A stretch of 41,258 bases of DNA from a virus. Numbering within the stretch: the stretch's first letter is position 1; every line of letters starts with the position of its first letter. Under the pieces are notes generated by a model that had not been told where the DNA came from, searched no databases, and was given only the letters and a program-made list of their open reading frames with translations. Positions 25,745 to 31,471 of this stretch are shown in pieces. The stretch is from positions 1 to 41,258 of IMG/VR virus record IMGVR_UViG_3300027777_000066, one strand, 5' to 3'. The position numbers were made by a program, and so were the translations under genes.

Positions 25745-26694
25745 GGTGCGGATTTCCAAGCGTTGTAGCCAGCCACGCCCTTCACGAACATGATCGTGCC
25801 AATCCCGTTCATGGACGTTTCTGATTGTGTACTTTTCGCGGCCAGAGCTTTATTGTCGGCGTGCGTGACTGTGGCGGTGTAGTCGGGCCGAGGCAGATCC
25901 AATCCATGCGCTCCATCAATGCCCAGGTCAGCGAGCACATCATATAAACCCGCAAACAAGGGTTGATCCAATGCCGTTACCATAGGGGCCAATGCTGTGC
26001 GTATATTGTCCTCAGTACACGGCGATTCATCCGTAGCATGCTTGGCTTTCAGCGCATCCATTGCAAACAGCAACAGTCGGTTGCGCATTGCCGCATATGA
26101 CGCAGCGGAAAATTCAGAGCTGGACATTAAGATCCAATCACCAGCCGTCATGTGGGCCTCGTATGGACCCGTCAGGCCGAGAATGGTTGAGTATTTGAAT
26201 ATAAAATACAGCTCGTTATACTGGACTTTGCGCAATGCCAGCAACTCAGCCATGCGCGGGACAATCTGCGGGAAATGCACTCTGGAATTACCCAGCATTG
26301 CTACTGTGTCACCGTCGAGTGGCGTCAACGTGGGTTTGGTCGCGATAGCATTGAAGATCGGAGCTAGTTCCGAGATGTCCTCAGATCGTTGCCACGGGTA
26401 TTTCATGATCTTGCCCTCTCCATACATCACTGCCATCTCACCCTGTTCCGACCGAGTGGAAGTGTTAAGACGCTCCAGCCAACCAGCGCCCAGAGCGTTG
26501 GTGGTGGCAGTGTCGAACAGTCCGAGCTTTGCCACCGCCCGTTGTTTTAGCCCCGCATCAAACTCGCTATCGACTGCGGCTTGCAAGTTGGCACGGCGCA
26601 ATAACAGGGGGGAGTAAAGGTTACCGGGGTCCACCGCAGATGCGATGTGACAGAGCAGGGCGGATAGGATGGTGGTTAAGATGCGGTGTTTCAT
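25741..26694 (-). CDS. Secreted protein of unknown function, 317 aa
   Basis: The ATG at 26694 forms an ATGA overlap with the previous stop. It gives MKHRILTTILSALLCHIASA as a clear Sec signal peptide, cut probably after ASA. The mature part is mostly helical with aromatic patches (QYNELYFIFKYSTILGL) and no motif I can name. No catalytic Ser, Cys or metal cluster stands out. It is the largest of three consecutive probable exported proteins inside the phage late operon, between the small terminase and the lysis set. Expression with late genes suggests a role at or near lysis or on the particle; the true function is unknown. Confidence 0.65.
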   Translation of the reverse strand: MKHRILTTILSALLCHIASAVDPGNLYSPLLLRRANLQAAVDSEFDAGLKQRAVAKLGLFDTATTNALGAGWLERLNTSTRSEQGEMAVMYGEGKIMKYPWQRSEDISELAPIFNAIATKPTLTPLDGDTVAMLGNSRVHFPQIVPRMAELLALRKVQYNELYFIFKYSTILGLTGPYEAHMTAGDWILMSSSEFSAASYAAMRNRLLLFAMDALKAKHATDESPCTEDNIRTALAPMVTALDQPLFAGLYDVLADLGIDGAHGLDLPRPDYTATVTHADNKALAAKSTQSETSMNGIGTIMFVKGVAGYNAWKSAP

Positions 26695-27314
26695 GGTGTT
26701 AAAGTGATTCGGGTTGCGCGCCATTCGCGGGGGTACATGGTGTGCCACACCTCAGAGCCATTAGCGTTCTTTTCGGTAACACCACCCGCATCGACCAGTT
26801 GGTAAATCCAGATCAGAGATGGATTGCTCTGACGCATCCACACCGAAGCGTTAACGTTACCTCGGCTTGGTTGGAAGAGGATCGTGCGGCCCGGCGTATG
26901 TGTAGCACCATAAGAATAAGTCACCCACGACATCGGATGGGACGTGCTGGACATCATGTCTAACTTATAGCGTTTGAACTCACTTCCAGGCGTCGAGGTG
27001 GTTGCCAGAGGGTTGGATAGATACACCCACGGGTCTGGATCGTTGGTATTTGTGCCAGTGTTAGGGTTGGCAGCGTGCCCGGTGGTACACGTGTCATAGA
27101 TGAATACACCGGCTGTCGCAAAATTGTTCACGCTCGCACGGATCTGTACGTCCTGATAACCGGGAGGCACTTGGATTTCAAACACGGGATAGAGCAAATC
27201 GTTCGGCGTGAAAACTTCAGATTCCCGAGACAGGCCTCCCAGGCGGCTGCCATAAACCATCAAGGATAGCGCCGAAATGAGGATGAATGTAAATGTGGCG
27301 AGTTTTAGTTTCAT
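26691..27314 (-). CDS. Secreted or anchored beta-rich protein, 207 aa, unknown
   Basis: The N-terminus KLKLATFTFILISALSLMV is a signal peptide or membrane anchor. There is no clear cleavage site, so anchoring is possible. The mature region is rich in aromatic residues, Thr, Ser and Asn and is predicted mostly beta. It includes VFEIQVPPGYQDVQIRASV, an ordered beta-sandwich-like stretch, and WIYQLVDAGGV. The start overlaps the preceding stop as TAATG, and the stop overlaps the next start as ATGA. I do not recognise a family; a carbohydrate-binding or adhesin-like fold is a guess only. Confidence 0.62.
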   Translation of the reverse strand: MKLKLATFTFILISALSLMVYGSRLGGLSRESEVFTPNDLLYPVFEIQVPPGYQDVQIRASVNNFATAGVFIYDTCTTGHAANPNTGTNTNDPDPWVYLSNPLATTSTPGSEFKRYKLDMMSSTSHPMSWVTYSYGATHTPGRTILFQPSRGNVNASVWMRQSNPSLIWIYQLVDAGGVTEKNANGSEVWHTMYPREWRATRITLTP

Positions 27315-28171
27315 TAGCTGATGGATCTGGTTTTGAAAGCGTTGATAAGAGTGTCTAAAACGTGTATAACATCGTCAATGGAGGCGGTGGCTGGGTCGAA
27401 CGTCAGCGTGCTTACGGCGGCGGTGGTGGCGGCTATAAAGGCGGAGGCACTTCTCCTCACCGCCACCAACACGTTCGGTGCCGCAGCCACCCCGCTCGTC
27501 GTACTCGCCGAGGTGCAGCCCGCGTTCGTCACAGATCCCAAGGCCAGCACAATGTTCAGCGTGGTGTCATTCGCCACTCCAGGGGCCAACGTCGTCAGCG
27601 TTATCACAGCGTCGCTCGGATGGCCGACAGCAAAAAAGCCAGCCATCTCAGCACTCGCATTCAACTGCTGGAAAATACGGTCCATCCACTGCGCCTGCGT
27701 CATCCCCTTGTCCAGCATTACGTTGAACACCTTCGCCGGGCTGAACAACGCACTCGTCACCGTCACACTCACCACCCCACCAACCCCAATCGGCGTCGAT
27801 CCAGACGCCGTGAGCGTACTCACCTGACACGTCCCAGCCTGCACCGTCGATCCCCCCATCCGCACCCGCATCTTGCACGGTGCCAAATCGAAGTTAGCCT
27901 CGCCGCCTGCACTCAACACAACCGCCGCATCCAAGCTGTTCTTGATCGGCAACCACACCACCCCACCATCAATGCTGAACTCCAAATTCAACACCCCTCC
28001 CGTAAACGACCCTGACGCAAAAAATGTCCCGCTCCCACCCATCCAGTCGGCAATCCCAGTGCTGCCATTCGTAATAACCTGCTCCTTGATGGTCTGCATT
28101 TGCTCAGGAGCATGCCCACCAAGACCCTCCATACAAACCATTTTTGCCAAATTCGTCCGCCAGACAGACAT
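27314..28171 (-). CDS. Phage structural-type protein, 285 aa, unknown
   Basis: The start is placed at the ATG at 28171, reading MSVWRTNLAKMVCMEGLG. A GTG at 28192 would add seven residues and cannot be excluded. The protein is Ala/Thr/Val/Gly-rich, predicted mostly beta with a helical end (about 255-285, ASIDDVIHVLDTLINAFKT). A segment GGVLNLEFSIDGGVVWLPIKN (about 55-75) resembles a small beta domain found in phage tip or decoration proteins. It directly follows the small terminase in the late operon after a 400-bp gap with structured RNA. A virion role is inferred from composition. Confidence 0.55.
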   Translation of the reverse strand: MSVWRTNLAKMVCMEGLGGHAPEQMQTIKEQVITNGSTGIADWMGGSGTFFASGSFTGGVLNLEFSIDGGVVWLPIKNSLDAAVVLSAGGEANFDLAPCKMRVRMGGSTVQAGTCQVSTLTASGSTPIGVGGVVSVTVTSALFSPAKVFNVMLDKGMTQAQWMDRIFQQLNASAEMAGFFAVGHPSDAVITLTTLAPGVANDTTLNIVLALGSVTNAGCTSASTTSGVAAAPNVLVAVRRSASAFIAATTAAVSTLTFDPATASIDDVIHVLDTLINAFKTRSIS

Positions 28172-28468
28172 CGCCACTCCCACATCCCACACCCACCAAA
28201 AGTTTTCATTTTTACCAAAATTTAGTAGGGGCGGGCGATAGGATGCCGGGGCCCCGCGTCCGGGGGGGTGCCGGGGTCCGCTGTCTGCGGGTCGGGTCGG
28301 GGTGCCGGGTCGGTGTGTGCCTGCTGCCTGCCGCTGCCGCCGTCATGCTGCCGCTGGTGCTGCCTGTCTGCCGCGGTGCTGCCGCTGGTGCAGTCAGATC
28401 GAGCTGAAGCATGCTGTCAAGATGCGTTTTTAGGGTTACAACTTGTGACAATACACATAATGCGGAAT

Positions 28469-28578
28469 CGGTTTTTTGCGCTGTGGCCCTACAGCCGTAT
28501 AGAAAACCGCTTAAAAAAGCCTAACTGAAACTGTAATTGGATGGCGTTTTGCCATCTAACAGCGAAAAAACCTGTTAG
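28469..28578 (-). other. Cluster of hairpins after the small terminase gene (in gap 28172-28574)
   Basis: Several perfect inverted repeats are packed here: CTAACAG (28556-28562) with CTGTTAG (28572-28578, including the terS stop), GATGGC (28540-28545) with GCCATC (28551-28556), GCTT/AAGC (28509-28520), and CGGTTTT (28469-28475) with AAAACCG (28503-28509) enclosing GCTGT/ACAGC (28480-28495). No T-run suits a standard terminator. A structured RNA or a packaging (pac/cos) site beside terS are both possible. The rest of the gap (28193-28440) is GC-rich with Gly/Pro-coding low complexity and no convincing gene. Confidence 0.5.
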
Positions 28579-29066
28579 TAACCGCACCCGCCGCTGTCTG
28601 CGCCGTCTGTCTGCGGGTACGCCTCGGCGTCGATGGCGGAAAGCCGATCCACCTCCGCAATCGACTTTATCACCAGCCTCTCCAGGTCGGCGGCGGTGAG
28701 CTGCGACGGCGAGCGCTCACTGTCGTCGCCGGCCCGCAGCGCCAGGCGGCGGCTCTCGATGCCATGCCCGCCCGCCTCTAGCACCCAGCGGCTAGCCGCA
28801 AACTTGGCCGCAGCCGGGGCCGTGTCTGAGTCGATGATCGACTCCAGGCATCGCAGTGCCTTATGGGCCAGCCCGCCGCATAGTATGCGCTCCCGCTCGG
28901 TGTGCGCCGCCCGCTGCACCTCGGGCAATGCCAGCGTGCGGCGAGCGGTAACCGCCAGAGCGTTTGGCGAGCCGTGAGCATATCCGGCGGCGCGAGCGGC
29001 GGCAGACTGCCCCATACCGTTTGCGATGTTGCGCGCAAAATCTCGCTGCTTATGTGTGAGGGCCAT
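28575..29066 (-). CDS. terS: Terminase small subunit
   Basis: This 163-aa protein starts MALTHKQRDFARNIANGMGQSAAARAAGYAHGS, which as a region (1-33) matches the N-terminal HTH of phage small terminases (a 'LTxKQxxF...G..QSxAARxAGYS' pattern). A helical centre (about 70-105) probably makes the ring, and an acidic C-terminal tail (about 130-163) would contact the large subunit. It recognises the phage packaging site and hands DNA to the large subunit. It is the first gene of the late operon. Its upstream region holds a striking repeat cluster. Separation from terL by nine genes is atypical. Confidence 0.82.
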   Translation of the reverse strand: MALTHKQRDFARNIANGMGQSAAARAAGYAHGSPNALAVTARRTLALPEVQRAAHTERERILCGGLAHKALRCLESIIDSDTAPAAAKFAASRWVLEAGGHGIESRRLALRAGDDSERSPSQLTAADLERLVIKSIAEVDRLSAIDAEAYPQTDGADSGGCGY

Positions 29067-29124
29067 ATGTGCGGAGGCTGGCGCGGTCTGCGGAGGCTGG
29101 CGAGCAAAAAAGCGCGTCGGGGAC

Positions 29125-29339
29125 TACGGGGGCTAGTTTGGATGTTTGCGGGCAAATTGTGTGCGCCGCTAGTTACGGGGGGTAACGGGGGCATGTTGGC
29201 CGGTTTGCTGGCGCTGATTTTGCGGGCTGTCTGGCGGCTGTCTGCCGTGTGCTAGCTCTATTTTTATACTTTTTATCTCTAAGATATAACTTGCCCCCGT
29301 TACCCCCCGTGACGCCGGAGCGTACGGGGGCATATTTGG
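29125..29339. promoter_or_regulatory. TACGGGGGC repeat cluster with a 19-bp inverted repeat, in divergent gap 29067-29492
   Basis: Direct copies are TACGGGGGCTAGTTTGG (29125-29141), TAACGGGGGCATGTTGG (29183-29199) and TACGGGGGCATATTTGG (29323-29339). A 19-nt perfect inverted repeat joins 29175-29193 (ACGGGGGGTAACGGGGGCA) and 29292-29310. Between the arms lies an AT-rich stretch with a near palindrome around 29271-29289 that could hold a promoter. The cluster sits between terS (-) and the plus-strand gene at 29493, so a divergent late-gene control region is likely. Repeats GCGGAGGCTGGCG at about 29071 and 29090 add to it. The remaining gap shows no gene. Confidence 0.55.
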
Positions 29340-29492
29340 CTATTTTCTGAAATTATTTTTTTGCACGTTGCTGGTTGGATTGCAACGAGTTGCATCAAAT
29401 CTCACGACGGCGCGTAATAAATATCTTGCGCATTGTCTGCAATCGCCTATTTTTTGCCCGTCGCCATTCCGCGCCGCCAACAACACCGAAAA

Positions 29493-29972
29493 ATGAGCAC
29501 TATAATCGCCGAAACACTACCCCCGCGCGGCATGGCCGCTATCGACTCCAGCAACCGGGGCCTGGTCCGAAAATGGCTAACGGGGCGAGGCATGGCCTAT
29601 GCCGATGTCTGCAACCTCACCGTGGCGCAGCTTAGCGGAGCGTATAACGACACCTCAGACGGCGAGTTTGACGCCCTGGTGGCGCTGTCTGCCATGGCGG
29701 CACCTGTCCGCATTGCACCCGCCACCGCCCCCGCCACTGCCCCCGCAACGGACGCGGCGGCCGCCATGGCGGCCGCCATGCAGGCGATGCTGGACAGCAT
29801 GGCGGCACCTGCCGCCATGCTCGACGAGGGCCGCGTCATTGATCTCATCGCCCAGCATGCGCCGCAGTCGCCGCAGTGCACTCTATACATAGAGGGCGCG
29901 CCGCCGACGCGCCGGGAGTTGCCCGCTGGCATGCGCCGCACGACAACAATCATGCTGCCCGAGGAGTACTAA
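29493..29972 (+). CDS. Ala-rich protein of unknown function, 159 aa
   Basis: The start is placed at the ATG at 29493, after the CA-rich leader CAACAACACCGAAAA; an upstream start would add 20 residues of non-coding look. Residues about 18-60 (NRGLVRKWLTGRGMAYADVCNLTVAQLSGAYND) form a small helical domain that resembles an N-terminal region found ahead of AAA+ ATPases in some phages. No Walker motifs follow. Next is an Ala/Pro/Thr stretch with tandem TAPATAPAT, an Ala/Met-rich helix, and a beta C-terminus with CTLYIEGAPPTRRELP. It may be a stand-alone accessory domain. Function unknown. The stop is followed by a tiny membrane ORF. Confidence 0.55.
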   Translation: MSTIIAETLPPRGMAAIDSSNRGLVRKWLTGRGMAYADVCNLTVAQLSGAYNDTSDGEFDALVALSAMAAPVRIAPATAPATAPATDAAAAMAAAMQAMLDSMAAPAAMLDEGRVIDLIAQHAPQSPQCTLYIEGAPPTRRELPAGMRRTTTIMLPEEY

Positions 29973-29991
29973 TCCCTAACCTGCAACCACC

Positions 29992-30150
29992 ATGCAACAC
30001 CCATACATCATCAGCACGCGCCGCGCACAGGGGCTGTCAATGAGCCTCAACCGCCGCCGCCGCCATGGCAGCCACCGCGCCGCGCTGGCGCTGGTGGCTA
30101 GTTTACTGACCGCGTTAATTGCCACTTGCGTTGTCATGACGACGCGCTAA
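29992..30150 (+). CDS. 52-aa single-TM peptide
   Basis: An ATG at 29992 follows CTGCAACCACC, the CA-rich leader type seen before many starts here. The peptide has a strongly basic N-terminal half (with RRRRHGSHR) and one membrane segment, ALALVASLLTALIATCVVM (about 30-48). It ends 25 bp before an intrinsic terminator, which closes this small plus-strand unit with the 159-aa gene. No family is recognised. The basic-then-hydrophobic order predicts N-in topology. Confidence 0.5.
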   Translation: MQHPYIISTRRAQGLSMSLNRRRRHGSHRAALALVASLLTALIATCVVMTTR

Positions 30151-30175
30151 TCGCATCCCCCCCCAACCCCCACCT

Positions 30176-30208
30176 CCCGGCATGCCTCACCGCGTGCCGG
30201 GGTTTTTG
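30176..30208 (+). terminator. Intrinsic terminator
   Basis: CCCGGCATGC (30176-30185) pairs with GCGTGCCGGG (30192-30201) with one G-U pair, followed by GTTTTTGTG. It ends the plus-strand unit 29493-30150. Confidence 0.85.
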
Positions 30209-30241
30209 TGTGTTATGGCAATAGAGCGCAATTTCGCGCCC

Positions 30242-30292
30242 TACGAAAAATAATCGTAAATGGTTGTGGACATCTACGAAAAAAAGCCGTAG
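30242..30292 (+). promoter_or_regulatory. Two CTACG...CGTAG inverted repeats (operator pair)
   Basis: TACGA-N7-TCGTA spans 30242-30258, and CTACG-N9-CGTAG spans 30274-30292. Both have A-rich spacers and start-to-start spacing near 32 bp, three helical turns. They lie just before the gene at 30302. They look like two binding sites of one dimeric regulator; the small HTH protein encoded at 30518 is a candidate. Confidence 0.55.
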
Positions 30293-30301
30293 GGTTTACG
30301 C

Positions 30302-30514
30302 ATGTCCAACACCGAACAACTCGCCGCCATCCGCAACCTCGCCAACGAAATCCTTGGTCTTATCGACTCCAAGCCAATCAGTCCGCTGATGCCATGGATG
30401 ATCGAGAGCACGCCAGAAGAGCACGCTGCGACTATCGCCAGCCACTGCGCGAAATTGGCGGCGGAGATCGTCAGCATGGTTATCGACCGTCCAACCACCA
30501 TTGACCCAGCCTAA
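30302..30514 (+). CDS. 70-aa helical protein of unknown function
   Basis: The peptide (MSNTEQLAAIRNLANEILGLI...) is nearly all amphipathic helix with conserved-looking spacing of hydrophobic residues. It ends IDRPTTIDPA. It has a paired operator upstream and is followed after 3 bp by an HTH gene, so the two are co-transcribed. No DNA-binding motif or membrane segment is visible. It might be a partner or anti-repressor of the HTH protein; this is inference from pairing only. Confidence 0.55.
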   Translation: MSNTEQLAAIRNLANEILGLIDSKPISPLMPWMIESTPEEHAATIASHCAKLAAEIVSMVIDRPTTIDPA

Positions 30515-30517
30515 CCC

Positions 30518-30859
30518 GTGAAACTCAAACCAATCAGCAATGTCGCTAAGTGGCTTCGCGGATCGCTTCCGCTCCCAGCGGGGGCGATACCCCTCGCTCA
30601 AGAGGGTGTATCTGGGCATGTCTGCCTCGGTCCTAACGGTAGGTGGTGGCTCTGGATGGGCGGCGTCACATCGTCCATGCCACCCGAGACACAGCGCGCC
30701 GTCATGGAGGTTATCATTGCTCAACTCGGCGGCACCGCTGCGGCTGTCGCTGACAGGCTGGCCATCTCCGCGCGCACTGTCGAGGCGTGGCGATCCGGCA
30801 AGGCACCATTGCCCCCCAAGGCTGCATACCTGATAGCCGAGCAACTGGCAGCCCAATAA
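30518..30859 (+). CDS. Small C-terminal HTH regulator, 113 aa
   Basis: The start is a GTG at 30518, 3 bp after the previous stop. Residues about 1-60 form an unknown domain rich in Gly and Trp (GPNGRWWLWMGG). Residues about 68-113 hold a helix-turn-helix: IIAQLGGTAAAVADRLAISARTVEAWRSGK, quoted as a region, in which AVADRLAISARTVEAWR is the core. This resembles Cro/XRE-like recognition helices. An intrinsic terminator follows at 30874, so it ends its transcription unit. Autoregulation through the CTACG repeats is likely but unproven. Confidence 0.68.
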   Translation: MKLKPISNVAKWLRGSLPLPAGAIPLAQEGVSGHVCLGPNGRWWLWMGGVTSSMPPETQRAVMEVIIAQLGGTAAAVADRLAISARTVEAWRSGKAPLPPKAAYLIAEQLAAQ

Positions 30860-30873
30860 TAGCCATAACCAGA

Positions 30874-30918
30874 CCCTGGAGCTAACCGCATTCGCGGGCA
30901 GCTCCGGGGTTTTATTTT
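30874..30918 (+). terminator. Intrinsic terminator
   Basis: CCCTGGAGCT (30874-30883) pairs with AGCTCCGGGG (30900-30909) with one G-U pair and is followed by TTTTATTTTG. It ends the unit 30302-30859. Confidence 0.85.
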
Positions 30919-31008
30919 GCTCAGTGGCGCTCATTGCGGTAGCTCAGGGTTGACGTTCGGCAGATAAACAACATTGCGGTCACGGGCGTAGATAGCACCG
31001 CTGCCGCC

Positions 31009-31086
31009 AAGCTGCCGCCAAGCTGCCGCTGTCCGCAGACACGCCCCGACCGCCCCGACCGCCCCGACCGCCCCGACCGCCCCGAC
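31009..31086 (+). repeat. Tandem repeats: AGCTGCCGCCA and five exact copies of a 9-mer
   Basis: AGCTGCCGC(C/T) units occur at about 31009-31030. They are followed by GTCCGCAGAC, then five exact CGCCCCGAC copies (31042-31086). No ORF crosses convincingly. The tract lies in the 318-bp gap 30860-31177, just before the regulatory repeats of the gene at 31178. Exact copies suggest recent slippage. Confidence 0.75.
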
Positions 31087-31095
31087 CGCCGGCAC

Positions 31096-31180
31096 GATTC
31101 GGCGCTATTGAAAAAGACGATTCGGCGCTAATGTTTTTGTTGACTGGCTACGCGCTTCGGCGTACTATTCGGCGCTAATG
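31096..31180 (+). promoter_or_regulatory. Promoter TTGACT-N17-TACTAT with three ATTCGGCGCTAATG direct repeats
   Basis: Direct repeats lie at 31096-31110 (GATTCGGCGCTATTG), 31119-31133 (GATTCGGCGCTAATG) and 31166-31180 (TATTCGGCGCTAATG). The last covers the promoter -10 and includes the ATG of the next gene. The -35 TTGACT is at 31140-31145 and the -10 TACTAT at 31163-31168. The predicted start of transcription near 31175 leaves only a few bases before the ATG, so the mRNA would be leaderless. Repressor binding to the third copy would block RNA polymerase. Confidence 0.68.
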
Positions 31181-31471
31181 AAAATCACAATCGACCACCC
31201 AGCCAGCTCCTACGGCGTCCCCGTCATGCTCGACGACGACGGCAGCGTGCTGCCCTACGCCAAAGGCATCCGCATGATACGCAAGCGCTTGCGCCTCTCA
31301 ACCAGTGATCTCGGCGCTATGTGTGGAGTGTCTGCCCGCACGATTGAGCAGTGGGAGTACAAGCGGCTGCCGCATGCAGCCGCTCTTAACGTCATGTCAA
31401 CCATGCCAATCAATACGTTCGTTCCGCGTCCTGTGAAGTCCACAAAGAAGCGGAAATCCAGTAGCGATTGA
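31178..31471 (+). CDS. HTH regulator (XRE/antitoxin-like), 97 aa
   Basis: Residues about 27-68 (AKGIRMIRKRLRLSTSDLGAMCGVSARTIEQWEYKRLP as a region) form a helix-turn-helix with the recognition helix SARTIEQWE. The N-terminus, HPASSYGVPVMLDDDGSVLPY, is a short arm. The last 20 residues are very basic (VKSTKKRKSSSD). The start codon is part of the third ATTCGGCGCTAATG repeat, so it probably represses itself. Its 3' end overlaps the 3' end of the primase gene by 62 bp, tail to tail. A role as a lytic/lysogenic switch component facing the early operon is inferred. Confidence 0.75.
   Translation: MKITIDHPASSYGVPVMLDDDGSVLPYAKGIRMIRKRLRLSTSDLGAMCGVSARTIEQWEYKRLPHAAALNVMSTMPINTFVPRPVKSTKKRKSSSD

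Noticed and set aside
28212-28451. 79-codon minus ORF with TTG start in the GC-rich gap
   Set aside because: Low-complexity Pro/Arg/Thr composition, poor start and no motif; likely chance.
31042-31086. Possible CRISPR array or iteron origin
   Set aside because: The units are 9 bp and contiguous with no spacers, and no replication initiator lies nearby.
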